A stretch of 64,000 bases of DNA from Sphaerochaeta sp. Lineage in GTDB: Bacteria > Spirochaetota > Spirochaetia > Sphaerochaetales > Sphaerochaetaceae. How positions within the stretch are numbered: the first letter of the stretch is position 1; every line of letters begins with the position of its first letter. The notes beneath the pieces were generated by a model that had not been told where the DNA came from, ran no database searches, and saw only the letters and a program-made list of their open reading frames with translations. The translations under genes and the position numbers were made by a program. This document shows positions 45,271 to 53,687 of the stretch, piece by piece. The stretch spans positions 1 through 64,000 of the forward strand of contig JAEINL010000009.1 of assembly GCA_016342655.1 (NCBI GenBank), in the 5' to 3' direction.

Positions 45271-45326
45271 GTTGACTCTGTTTCTCTTTGATTGACGCAG
45301 TAGATCGGGATAGGAAAGATTTCTCT

Positions 45327-45860
45327 TCATACCTGTTCCTTCGGTGGGGATTGGTTCCTGATCATACTATCTTTGCTCCAATTGTGTATCACTGGCTGTG
45401 GTATATTGGCCTCAACTTCAAGCAGATACTCCTTATGCACCCTGCGCACCATATCCTCCTTGAGACCTAGGATCTTGGCTGTAGTGCGAATGTTGGCATT
45501 CGGGGCATCCATCATGGTGCAGATCTTACTGGCTAGGTCGAGGGTGACATGCCTTGCCTTGAACTGGAAGGGGACACTTTCTGTGAACATCAGACCACAG
45601 GACGGGCACAGTCCCTTACGCTTGGCGACATGCCAGTAGGTTCTCCTGTAAGGGGGGATGGGCTCGGCGCTCAGAGCTTTCTTGCCAGGACGATAGCCGT
45701 GGTTTCCGGCAACAGAGCCGCACTCTGGGCAAACAAGCTCCTCAGTGCAAGAAAAATAGAGGTGGATATCCTTCCCTAATATTTTCTGAGAAGTAAGTCT
45801 GAAGGGTTTACAGGGCAGGTGAATACTGATATTTTGATCCTGCAGCTCAATAGGTTGCAT
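45327..45860 (-). pseudogene. ISL3-family transposase, N-terminal part only
   Basis: A 177-residue minus-strand frame starting at ATG 45860 with AAGGAGAC upstream. It contains the ISL3 zinc-ribbon (CPECGSVAGNHGYR and CPSCGLMF) and the following helix-turn-helix-like region, then ends without the DDE catalytic domain. Full ISL3 transposases have about 400 or more residues. Part of its tail sequence recurs in a relic near 49600-49690. It is not functional. Confidence 0.75.
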
Positions 45861-46139
45861 GGCTGTCTCCTTGTTTATTGCTAGTACAACAAACATACCA
45901 GAGACTGCCTTTTATATTCTATGCACTTTGAAAAATAATGAAATTATCTACTTGACCACCAAGAATGCGGAAGAACCGAAGATCGGAAGGAACGTTCAGA
46001 AAGGATTGTACTCGGCTGTGATCTATGGCCCAGAGGCCTCCCTATGGGGATTTCTTTGTACTTGATACCTGGCTTTTCTCCCCTGCTGGTTTCTTTAATC
46101 TGGAAACAGGATATTGTATCATGTATGGAGGAATACTAC

Positions 46140-46361
46140 ATGGCACGAAAAATTATCCGTGAGGACACTGCAACAAAAAAGGAACGACAAGAGCTGTTTT
46201 CACAAGCCGGATCCCGCGCTGTGAATGCTGCACGTGCGGCTTCCTTACCGTTGACCTATGTTGAAGGGACCACGATTGTCCGTGAAGTAGATGGCACGAA
46301 AACCGTAATAGGAAAAGTCAGCCCGAACATAACCGTCCTTCAAAAGAAAATTAGGCTTTAA
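46140..46361 (+). CDS. Small protein upstream of zeta-like stub, possible antitoxin
   Basis: A 73-residue basic protein starting MARKIIREDTATKKERQELF, containing a central VEGTTIVREVDGTKTVIGKV segment. GGAGGAATACTAC precedes the ATG. Three bases after its stop begins a zeta-toxin-like stub, the order seen in small-protein/zeta-type toxin pairs. I infer an orphaned antitoxin or accessory protein. Coding is supported by the start signal and the tight spacing. Confidence 0.6.
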   Translation: MARKIIREDTATKKERQELFSQAGSRAVNAARAASLPLTYVEGTTIVREVDGTKTVIGKVSPNITVLQKKIRL

Positions 46362-46364
46362 AAA

Positions 46365-46454
46365 ATGAAAAAGCGACTTCGGATTTTTGCTAGACCCAAT
46401 GGCTCCGGCAAAACTTCGTTATACACATACCTTTCTGGTCATAATCTTATTTGA
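46365..46454 (+). pseudogene. Zeta-toxin-like P-loop stub, uninterrupted
   Basis: 29 residues, MKKRLRIFARPNGSGKTSLY to GHNLI and a stop. It matches the stub at 44886-45169 but has no PalE, so it serves as an empty-site comparison. The P-loop has Arg for the usual Gly (FARPNGSGKT). The rest of the toxin is missing. Confidence 0.6.
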
Positions 46455-46519
46455 TGAGTAAATGTCATTCTCTAATGTCGTAGAAATAATTCATTATAAT
46501 GCAATATCTTGCTAAAATA

Positions 46520-46630
46520 TTCTTATTTGATGGTCATGTGATACCACCTAAAAACGAGATAGTGCACAGGCCGTTTTCTCTTCCGGAATTTCTTGCTTTC
46601 TTACGTTTTTGACTGCGTTCACTAGACCTG
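46520..46630 (+). repeat. Duplicated 111-bp block, copy 2
   Basis: Counterpart of 45160-45270. It starts TCTTATTTGATGGTCATGTG and ends at CACTAGACCTG. Function unknown. Confidence 0.7.
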
Positions 46631-46673
46631 TTTAATCAAGGAGGGGATAGCTGATATGGCCCAAAAACTTCAT

Positions 46674-46708
46674 TTGACTGTTTGAAGAATCACGAGTATA
46701 ATACTCGT
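46674..46708 (+). promoter_or_regulatory. Consensus promoter with -10 box inside a palindrome
   Basis: TTGACT 46674-46679 and TATAAT 46697-46702 are 17 bp apart. The -10 box lies within the perfect palindrome ACGAGTATAATACTCGT (46692-46708), so a dimeric regulator bound there would block it. The DUF234 ATPase start is at 46740. Confidence 0.7.
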
Positions 46709-46739
46709 AAGTATAATAATTGTGATTCTGGAGGTTGCC

Positions 46740-48155
46740 ATGTTCATTGGAAGAGAGAAAGAGATGGAATTGCTGGAAGAGCTGCATTCCTCGAACAAGT
46801 TTGAGTACCTTGTTTTATATGGCAGAAGACGTGTTGGGAAGACTTCTCTTCTGATGGAGTTTTCCAAAGCCCATCCGGTAATTTTCTATTCCGCTCAGGC
46901 AAAGAATGATAGTCTGAACCTCTCTGATTTTTCCAAAGCTCTTCAGATGCATTTCTCTGGCTCATTCTTTGGTGCCTTCTCGGATTGGAATGCGGCTCTC
47001 AACTATCTTACAAGTCAGGTGTCTGATAAAAGAATAACCTTGATCATCGATGAATTCCCTTTCATAGCAGAGGAAAACCAGACTATCAAATCTATCATTC
47101 AGCATGTGATTGATCATGATTGGAAAGAGAAGAGTCTTTTCTTAATTTTGTGTGGATCCAGTGTGAGCTTTATGGAGACTGAGGTTATGGGGGCAAAAAG
47201 CCCTCTGTACGGACGCTCCACCAGCAACTTGGAGCTGGTTGGCTTTGACTACTTGCAAAGTGCTTCCTTTTTTCCCCTGTATACCAACGAGGAAAAATTG
47301 CTGAGTTATGGGATCCTTGGAGGGAGCCCCTGTTACCTTGCGGCTTTCAGTGACACGGCAACCATTGAGCAAAACATTTCAAGGGGCATCCTCCGGATGG
47401 GTTCATTCCTTAAGGATGAAACACAAAACCTCCTGAAGATGGAGCTTCGCGAACCTGCAGTCTACAACAGTATCTTCGAAGCCATTGCAACAGGTTCGAG
47501 TCGTCTCAATGATATCGCACAGAAGATCCACGAGGAACAGACCAAGTGTTCCAAGTACATCCTGACCCTGAAGAATATGAAACTTGTCGATAAGGTAACC
47601 CCCTCGGGGGAGAAGGATTCCAGCAGAAAGACCCTCTACCAGATTACAGACAATTTCTTCCTGTTCTGGTATCACTTCATCTTTGTAAACAAGAGCTATT
47701 ATGAGCTGCTTGGAGACAAAGAAGCAGCTCAGGAGATATATGAGAATCTTTCTGAATATATGGGGCAGGTCTTCGAAAAGATATGCACTCAATATCTGGT
47801 CAGGCTTGCCAAGGGAAAAAGACTTCCTTTTGTACCTCACACTATGGGAAGATGGTGGGGTAGCAATCCGAACACTAGAAAAGAGGACGATATTGATATC
47901 CTTGCCCTTGATGCACATCAGCGGTCAGCTATCTTCTGTGAATGCAAATACCGAAACAGGCTGTTTGGCATGGATGAGTACCAGGACTTTCTCAACGCTA
48001 CTGCAATTTTCACCAAGCCGGTCAATCGCTTTTATTACCTTTTCAGCAAATCGGGGTTCACTGAAGCGGTGAGAAATCAAGCCCAAAATGATGGGGTTAA
48101 GCTTGTGGGACTGGATGATCTTTTCCTCTTTGATTCCCCAACGAAGCGAGAGTAG
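46740..48155 (+). CDS. AAA ATPase_2 + DUF234 protein, 3' end altered by PalE
   Basis: A 471-residue protein with an N-terminal ATPase_2 domain (Walker A YGRRRVGKTSLL near residue 27; Walker B ITLIIDEFPF near 97) and a C-terminal DUF234 domain with a nuclease-like DDIDILALD...AIFCECKYR. GGAGG precedes ATG 46740. The last residues SPTKRE come from the inserted PalE copy; without it the protein would end FLFD followed by TGA. Function of this family is unsettled. It is probably still expressed. Confidence 0.82.
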   Translation: MFIGREKEMELLEELHSSNKFEYLVLYGRRRVGKTSLLMEFSKAHPVIFYSAQAKNDSLNLSDFSKALQMHFSGSFFGAFSDWNAALNYLTSQVSDKRITLIIDEFPFIAEENQTIKSIIQHVIDHDWKEKSLFLILCGSSVSFMETEVMGAKSPLYGRSTSNLELVGFDYLQSASFFPLYTNEEKLLSYGILGGSPCYLAAFSDTATIEQNISRGILRMGSFLKDETQNLLKMELREPAVYNSIFEAIATGSSRLNDIAQKIHEEQTKCSKYILTLKNMKLVDKVTPSGEKDSSRKTLYQITDNFFLFWYHFIFVNKSYYELLGDKEAAQEIYENLSEYMGQVFEKICTQYLVRLAKGKRLPFVPHTMGRWWGSNPNTRKEDDIDILALDAHQRSAIFCECKYRNRLFGMDEYQDFLNATAIFTKPVNRFYYLFSKSGFTEAVRNQAQNDGVKLVGLDDLFLFDSPTKRE

Positions 48156-48283
48156 CGGAAGCATGCTTCCATTACCGAGCGAGTGCCGGGAAAGCAAGGT
48201 GAGATACCCCGCCCCTTGGGGCGGAAAAGGAGGCAACGCCTCCTGGGTCCAGGGCTTGCCCTGGGGTATTGATACCTTTCATT
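48136..48283 (+). repeat. PalE element, copy 7 (148-bp form)
   Basis: Complete copy at the stop codon of the DUF234 ATPase gene. Left flank TTTGATT, right end TTTCATT. The G at left and C at right shows that the right TTCATT belongs to the element. Confidence 0.95.
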
Positions 48284-48429
48284 GATGCCTTTTGTGATTT
48301 GGTATTGGAGTAGAGAAAAAAATCCAGTGGTCCTAGTTCGGATTTGACTGGCACCCTCCTAGGATTTCTGCTAAGATTTTTTAGTATGCAAGAGCCTCAA
48401 GGGATGCATAGTAATGCTGGAGGTAGTCC

Positions 48430-49333
48430 GTGAAAAGATCAAATGTACCATTGCAAGACGACATGCGTCTTACAACATTGCTTGGGCTGATAGGTATCCC
48501 TACCATACTGACAACCACAGCATATGTGCTAGTGGGGCAGCTACAAATAGGAATTCCTTCAATCTTGCTATTCTTCCTTCTGACAACGGTCATTCTATTC
48601 CCCCTAGAGTTGGCCGTAGTGCTCTTTGCAAGTAAAAGAAGCTATGGAAGCTTTTCTTTGAAAAGTGCATTCGCCAATCATAAGAAAATGAGTTGGCCGA
48701 AGTTACTTCTCTTTGGCGTAGTGCTGTTTGGGTTTGCAGGTCTTATGTCTGCTGTGATAACTCCGATCGAAAGGATGTTGACAGAACCCCTTGCCAGTAG
48801 GTTGTTTCAGAGTATTCCTGTCTATTTTGATTCCCCAACGAAGCGAGAGTAGCGGAAGCATGCTTCCATTACCGAGCGAGTGGCGGGAAAGCAAGGTGAG
48901 ATACCCCGCCCCTTGGGGCGGAAAAGGAGGCAACGCCTCCTGGGTCCAGGGCTTGCCCTGGGGTATTGATACCTTTCATTGGAACAATATGGAGTACCTC
49001 AGACAATATCCACAGAATATCCTGCTGATAACCTGTATTGCCTTTGTTGCGCTCAACGTCATCATTGGGCCGATTATTGAGGAGTTGTTTTTCCGGGGAT
49101 ACCTTACCTCGAGGATCAGTCGGTTTGGGAAATGGGCTCCTGTCATTGTAACGGTGCTGTTTTCCCTCTATCATCTTTGGCTTCCGTTCAATAATGTGTT
49201 TCGAATTGTCATCTTCCTTCCTGCCGCATATGTGACTTGGAAAGAGAGGAATATTTACATATCAATTGTGTTTCATTGTCTGTGCAATTTGTTTTCAACG
49301 ATCAGCTTCATTATCGCCCTCTATGCTGTCTGA
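48430..49333 (+). pseudogene. CPBP family membrane protease, split by PalE
   Basis: It starts at GTG 48430 with GGAGG upstream. The first part has three hydrophobic segments. The second part (from 48981) carries the CPBP/Abi motif EELFFRGYL and a later FSLYHL. A 148-bp PalE at 48833-48980 separates them. Removing it joins SIPVYFD to WNNMEYL in frame. CPBP proteins are CAAX-protease-like membrane enzymes, some of them tied to bacteriocin immunity. The gene is now broken. Confidence 0.82.
48833..48980 (+). repeat. PalE element, copy 8 (148-bp form)
   Basis: Complete copy inside the CPBP gene. Left flank TTTGATT, right end TTTCATT. Nearly identical to copies 5 and 7. Confidence 0.95.
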
Positions 49334-49487
49334 AAAAGCCAATACTTCCCGGTCAAAACGATTGCGATTCAACTTCAGGCTGAGCAATCCAGTATGGAGT
49401 GGCGTGCTTTCTCTTTAGTGGGTTCCCACTCCCCCTAAAGACCAAGTGTTTCAAATCTGTAGTGCAGTATCTATCTGGTATCTTCGG

Positions 49488-49605
49488 TGCGTGCTCATGC
49501 CGTCAAAAGCTTCTGAGTACCGGCAATTCTTCAACGTTGTTGCAATCTTCACCAAGCCGGGCAACCGCTTCTATGTATTTATTCAGAAGATCGGGATAGG
49601 CAAGA
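49488..49605 (+). pseudogene. C-terminal relic of a DUF234-type ATPase
   Basis: The frame reads YRQFFNVVAIFTKPGNRFYV, close to YQDFLNATAIFTKPVNRFYY in the intact gene at 46740-48155. It has no start and is followed by sequence matching the tail of the ISL3 fragment at 45300-45400. The stretch 49334-49487 holds nothing recognisable. Confidence 0.55.
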
Positions 49606-49707
49606 TCCCTCTTCGTTCCTTTTCCTTTGGTAGGGACTGGTTTTTGATCATACTATCTTTGTTGAGACTCCAATTGTGTATTTCAGGCAGTGTTTGCATG
49701 ATACTTG

Positions 49708-50961
49708 CTATCGGGTATCCAGCCTGAATGCTGATTCCATCTGCATACATGCTGATGAAGAGAGACCATACTTCTTTGCAGTCTGCTTCCACTGGCAGAC
49801 ACTATCTGATACCTCTTCCAATATGGCTGCAGCTTCTGTATTGCTGAGATGGAAAAAGGGGGCTTGCTTCAGGGCAAGGGAAAAGTCCAAGGAATGGTCA
49901 ACTTCATCAATGGCAAGGCTCAGCCCGTAGCTGTTTGGCGATGGATTCAAGTCGTAGGCAGGGGAGAGCTTCCATCCTTTTCTTGTGAGAAGGAAACCGT
50001 GGTTTCTCAGATGGTCGTCAGTATTGGATATGGCTATGCTGAAGGCAATTCTTCTCCATAGCTGATGAAGGTCCTTATCAGGTTGTGCACTTGCTGTGGT
50101 GATGAACTCTGCCAGTTCCAGATAGCTTGATGAATGGTCCCCGTCCTGTTTGCCAAGTAGGGCCATTGCGGAGGCAAAGTGTATCCGTCCGGTTGTCTTG
50201 GTACGGTCAAAACGTCGTACAATGAATGTGCCACCCTGTGAAGAGAATGATTGTAGCATTGCAGGGGGAACTTCAACGCCTGCATTGGATGCAAGCTCAT
50301 GGACTACCATCTCCCATGCACCACTGTCATTGGTGTCATTCCTCGAGGGAAATTTAGCGATCCACAGATTCCCTTGTTCGTCGGCTACTGTAGCCTTTGG
50401 TCTGGCTCCTCCTAAGGAAGAGCCGGGATCGACAAGGCGTGCGATCCATCGAGCCTCTTCATCAGAATCAGGATTGCCTTCAAGTTGGGAAACTCCATAT
50501 TCCAAATCCCGCAATCGCGTCCAGGGGGGTGTTGCAAAAGGAGAGTCTTCTGCAATGAAAGGTCCCCCTTGGTCTAGCTTGAAACGAAGGGCACCCATCC
50601 TGGCAATGTCCTGGACACCAAGAAGGTAGTCGCTTTCAGTTAGGGGTCTATACTTTGTGGCATTTGACCTAGCAAAAATTGCTTGGCGTCTTTGCATTAG
50701 CTTTCTCCCCCATCGGTCAGGGGTGGAGTCAAGGAAAAGGCCGAAGTTGCTTTTTGAAGGGTTTGGGTACTGTCTGCCTGCAAACAGTTGCAACTCAGGA
50801 TCAAGCTGATAGCTGTTTGCCTTGGACGATAGCCAGCTTGCATCATAAGAAAAAGAGAAAATCTCGCCAGATCTTCCTTTTTGGGCAAAAAGGGATCCTA
50901 CCAGCTGTGGCTTTGCCATTCCTTCCCAGTGCGCATACACAAAAATGATGTTCTCTTTCAT
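49708..50961 (-). CDS. hipA: HipA-like serine/threonine kinase toxin
   Basis: A 417-residue HipA-family kinase. The P-loop-like DPGSSLGGARPKATV is near residue 178, the catalytic SNTDDHLRNHGFLL near 312, and the metal-binding LSPAYDLNP near 330. All key motifs are present, so it is probably active. HipA kinases phosphorylate translation components such as glutamyl-tRNA synthetase and cause dormancy. It overlaps the upstream antitoxin gene by 4 bp (ATGA). Confidence 0.9.
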   Translation of the reverse strand: MKENIIFVYAHWEGMAKPQLVGSLFAQKGRSGEIFSFSYDASWLSSKANSYQLDPELQLFAGRQYPNPSKSNFGLFLDSTPDRWGRKLMQRRQAIFARSNATKYRPLTESDYLLGVQDIARMGALRFKLDQGGPFIAEDSPFATPPWTRLRDLEYGVSQLEGNPDSDEEARWIARLVDPGSSLGGARPKATVADEQGNLWIAKFPSRNDTNDSGAWEMVVHELASNAGVEVPPAMLQSFSSQGGTFIVRRFDRTKTTGRIHFASAMALLGKQDGDHSSSYLELAEFITTASAQPDKDLHQLWRRIAFSIAISNTDDHLRNHGFLLTRKGWKLSPAYDLNPSPNSYGLSLAIDEVDHSLDFSLALKQAPFFHLSNTEAAAILEEVSDSVCQWKQTAKKYGLSSSACMQMESAFRLDTR

Positions 50962-51275
50962 GCTTCCCCCTTCGGGGCCCTTTTCCCTACCGGAAGGTCC
51001 AAGTCTTGGAGCTTTCTTCCCAATACATCATCTTTGGCAACCAAGAGCAGATCATCTACCAATCCAATGGCAAGCAATACCTGGGCATATGCACCCATGG
51101 AGACAGAAGGAGACCCTTTCTCAATTGCCCAGAGGGTGGAACGGCTGATGTTTGCCCTTTCTGCTACCAGCTGTACTGAAATGCGTCTTCTGAGCCTTGC
51201 TAGTTTGATCTGCTCTCCCATTTGCTCAAGTCTTCGTTCGACTGAGGGGAGTAAGGTAAGTTTCTTTTGTGCCAT
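50958..51275 (-). CDS. hipB: HipB-like antitoxin, XRE helix-turn-helix
   Basis: A protein of about 105 residues with an XRE HTH (RISVQLVAERANISRSTLWA, about residues 30-49). It neutralises and co-represses with HipA. The start is uncertain: ATG 51275 or an in-frame ATG at 51284 are both plausible and neither has a strong ribosome site; a longer frame upstream looks non-coding. Two GATTATTGAA direct repeats just upstream are candidate binding sites. Confidence 0.82.
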   Translation of the reverse strand: MAQKKLTLLPSVERRLEQMGEQIKLARLRRRISVQLVAERANISRSTLWAIEKGSPSVSMGAYAQVLLAIGLVDDLLLVAKDDVLGRKLQDLDLPVGKRAPKGEA

Positions 51276-51295
51276 AATGTTCATAGTATAAGACT

Positions 51296-51323
51296 GATTA
51301 TTGAATATGTCTAGATTATTGAA
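51296..51323. promoter_or_regulatory. Direct repeats upstream of hipBA
   Basis: GATTATTGAA occurs at 51296-51305 and 51314-51323, an 18-bp period, just upstream of hipB on the minus strand. Probable operator for HipB. Confidence 0.5.
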
Positions 51324-51482
51324 CATTAAGAAGAAGAAATCATGTATAGGAAGTGAAAGAATAAAGATACTTGGTAGCAAAATGAAGCAGTCGAGCCAAC
51401 GTTTTGCCGTATCGAAGATAGGGCGTTGGCCCAAGGGTATTTTATATCAATCTGAACACATCATCTTCATTTTTTTCTTGAG

Positions 51483-52122
51483 TTATAGCACTGCTTTTGT
51501 CCGTAGCATACAGCTATAGATACTGATACATTCGACTGTGAAATGGTCACATATATTGGGGATTTTGATTTTTGAAGTGCTCTCTGGGTTTATTATTCGA
51601 CTTTCCATGCTCACGACAACCAGATTATTGGCCATTGCAGAAGCTATCACCCAAGGGTCGACTCCACTGAGAAATACTCGAACCATCTCATCCCTATAGT
51701 ACGAACTCACATGTGAGCCAATTCTAGAAAACGCTGTTTGTTCTCTGTTTTCAGGATCCAGAAAGTACCGTTCCCGTTTTTCTATCCAGTCAGAAAGTGG
51801 ACCCTCTTTCGTTTGTAATTCCTCATACACCATATGCCCACAAATGAGCAATCCATTATACAATAGGTGGTCTATCCAATCCCAAAAGCCAGGTGCTATG
51901 GCAAATTGGTACTCGAAGTTCTTCGCTCTGATGAACACATTCGAATGAAAGGTATCAACACCCCAGGGCAAGCCCTGGAAAGAGGAGGCGTTGCCTCCTT
52001 TACCGAGCCAAGGGGCGGGGTATCTCACCTTGCTTTCCCGGCACTCGCTCGGTAATGGAACCATGGTAACGCTTCCGCTACTCTCGCTTCGTTGGGGAAT
52101 CAAAGCAGTACCGCTTAGCCAT
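51483..52122 (-). pseudogene. DUF4411 PIN-like toxin, split by PalE near its first codons
   Basis: The original ATG is at 52122-52120 and reads MAKRYCFD. PalE copy 9 (51944-52097) follows inside the next codon. Past it the frame resumes as SNVFIRAKNF with the DUF4411 signature PGFWDWIDHLL and GHMVYEELQTKEGPL. Excision restores CFDSNVFI, the first conserved aspartate region of this PIN-like family. The ATG overlaps the stop of the upstream ImmA-like gene. A new start inside the element could give a hybrid protein, but it would lack the native N-terminus. Confidence 0.82.
51944..52097 (-). repeat. PalE element, copy 9 (154-bp hybrid form)
   Basis: Complete copy in reverse orientation, same direction as the interrupted gene. 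Left flank (minus strand) TTTGATT, right end TTTCATT. Its left stem is GGAA...TTCC with a longer loop, and its middle stem is mixed. Confidence 0.93.
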
Positions 52123-52480
52123 CAAGCTTCACCCTTCAATAAGGTTGCGATGGTTTTTGCAGAGACTTTCAGTAGCGATTGTGCCTCACGATGGAGTGTA
52201 TCGCCTGTACGGACACTCTCTACCAGTGTTTCCAAAAGTCTTGGGTTTGTACGCTTACAGAATACTTTTTGGCCTTGTTTCTGATGCTAGGAAGTGTATT
52301 GCATCCTGCAAAGTCATCAATGCTGGAGGACGGAAGCAGGAACTCTACTGCTGTGCGGTTGAAAGCAGTTCTGTTCCTGACAGTGGGGAGTCAACACCAG
52401 ATTCTCCCAAGAGGATATGTGTTAGCTCATGCACTAGGGTAAAGATCTGAGCAACTTCAGCATCCTTGGAATGGCTTTTA
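52122..52480 (-). pseudogene. ImmA/IrrE-type antitoxin of the DUF4411 pair, frameshifted
   Basis: Minus-strand sequence near 52460-52400 encodes FTLVHELTHILLGESGV, with the HExxH motif of ImmA/IrrE metallopeptidases. Stops and frame changes follow. The C-terminal tail TLHREAQSLLKVSAKTIATL is intact again up to the TGA that overlaps the toxin ATG. This matches the usual ImmA-DUF4411 operon order. The N-terminus is missing. Confidence 0.65.
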
Positions 52481-52539
52481 GAAGTCGGATATATCGTGGC
52501 GGTATCAGCAAGACCATAAGAGGATATGGTTTTACTACA

Positions 52540-52560
52540 TTTATTAAATAATTTAATAAA
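52540..52560. promoter_or_regulatory. Perfect palindrome upstream of the TRAP operon, possible ROK operator
   Basis: TTTATTAAAT and ATTTAATAAA flank a single central A. It lies 14 bp upstream of the -35 box. AT-rich palindromes of this kind are typical of NagC/XylR-like ROK regulators, one of which closes this cluster. Confidence 0.5.
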
Positions 52561-52573
52561 AGGTATATTTTTG

Positions 52574-52602
52574 TTGACAGCTAGAAATATCGATGGTAAT
52601 TT
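52574..52602 (+). promoter_or_regulatory. Promoter of the TRAP operon
   Basis: TTGACA 52574-52579 and TAATTT 52597-52602 with a 17-bp spacer. The dctP start is about 40 bp downstream. Confidence 0.7.
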
Positions 52603-52642
52603 TTAAGTGTTCAGAACGCAAAAAAACAAAGGAGATTACAGT

Positions 52643-53668
52643 ATGAAAAGGAAAATTCAGGCATTTCTAGTGATTGCTTTTCTCGTTTTCCCGACACTTC
52701 TGTTTGCAGCGGGAAAAGTTGAAAGTCCAAGTAGCGCGGAAAAAACATTTAACATTGTATTTACCACATCATCAGTAACCGAGGAAGCTCATTCCAAAGT
52801 GCTGGTCGAGTATGTGAAACCACGTCTTCAGGAACTCACCAGTGGCAGGGTCACCTTGGAAGTACACGATTCCAGCTCCCTGTTCAGCCAGGATGATGAA
52901 CTGCCGGCGACCATCCGTGGCAATGCCACCATGTGCTATACCGACGGCACGTGGCTCTCGACATACATGCCCTCTACAAGTATGTTCAGCGCTGGATACA
53001 TCTTCAAGGACCTTGATCACATGAATAAGGTGCTCAACGGCCCGATTGGTACAGAACTGTTCGAAAGTGTCGCCAAGAAAGTCGGTGTGAGACCGTTTGC
53101 CTCATATTACATCGGTTCGCGCACAATCAACCTGAAGAACACCAACCCAGCCATGACACCAGCCGACCTGAAGGGACTCAAGTTGCGTATGCCGAACTCA
53201 GAGGCTTGGCTCATGTTGGGCAAGGCTTTGGGAGCCAACCCCACACCAGTAGCATTCTCCGAATTGTACACTGCACTCGCAACTGGCACTGTTGACGGAC
53301 AGGACAATCCGCTGACAGCCACCGAAGAGGGCAAATTCTACGAAGTCACCAAATCCATCTCCCTGACCAACCACCAGATTGGCACCGTATGGCCCACAAT
53401 CAACGAAGATTTCTGGCAATCCCTCGGTCCTGAATTGCAGCCCTTGGTCAAGCAGGCATTTGTTGAAGGAATCGAATACAACAACAAGATTGTTGTAGAG
53501 AAGGAAAACAGTCTTGTTGCATTCTTCCGTTCAAAAGGCCTGACAGTTGCAACTCCAGACATCTCAGCATTCAAGAAACAGGTGAATGACTATTACCTGC
53601 AACAAAAGGATTTCATCAAGGACTGGGATATGGACCTCTTTGATCGAATCAAAAAAATGGCCGACTGA
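52643..53668 (+). CDS. dctP: TRAP transporter substrate-binding protein, DctP family
   Basis: A 341-residue periplasmic receptor with an N-terminal signal (MKRKIQAFLVIAFLVFPTLL, cleavage near FAAG). The family signature lies around residues 165-205, in LKLRMPNSEAWLMLGKALGA and NPTPVAFSELYTALATGTVD, where an arginine binds the carboxylate. GGAG precedes ATG 52643; an upstream in-frame ATG at 52607 lacks a site. It feeds a sugar acid or similar carboxylate to DctQM. Confidence 0.9.
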   Translation: MKRKIQAFLVIAFLVFPTLLFAAGKVESPSSAEKTFNIVFTTSSVTEEAHSKVLVEYVKPRLQELTSGRVTLEVHDSSSLFSQDDELPATIRGNATMCYTDGTWLSTYMPSTSMFSAGYIFKDLDHMNKVLNGPIGTELFESVAKKVGVRPFASYYIGSRTINLKNTNPAMTPADLKGLKLRMPNSEAWLMLGKALGANPTPVAFSELYTALATGTVDGQDNPLTATEEGKFYEVTKSISLTNHQIGTVWPTINEDFWQSLGPELQPLVKQAFVEGIEYNNKIVVEKENSLVAFFRSKGLTVATPDISAFKKQVNDYYLQQKDFIKDWDMDLFDRIKKMAD

Positions 53669-53687
53669 GTCTAACTGCATTCGAAAC

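Noticed and set aside
48136-48980. PalE as a self-splicing intron or intein
   Set aside because: It is only 148 bp, contains stops in each frame as used, lacks group I/II core features and is shorter than any intein.
32555-52097. PalE repeats as a CRISPR array
   Set aside because: Copies are far apart, irregularly spaced, occur in both orientations and interrupt genes; no cas genes are present.
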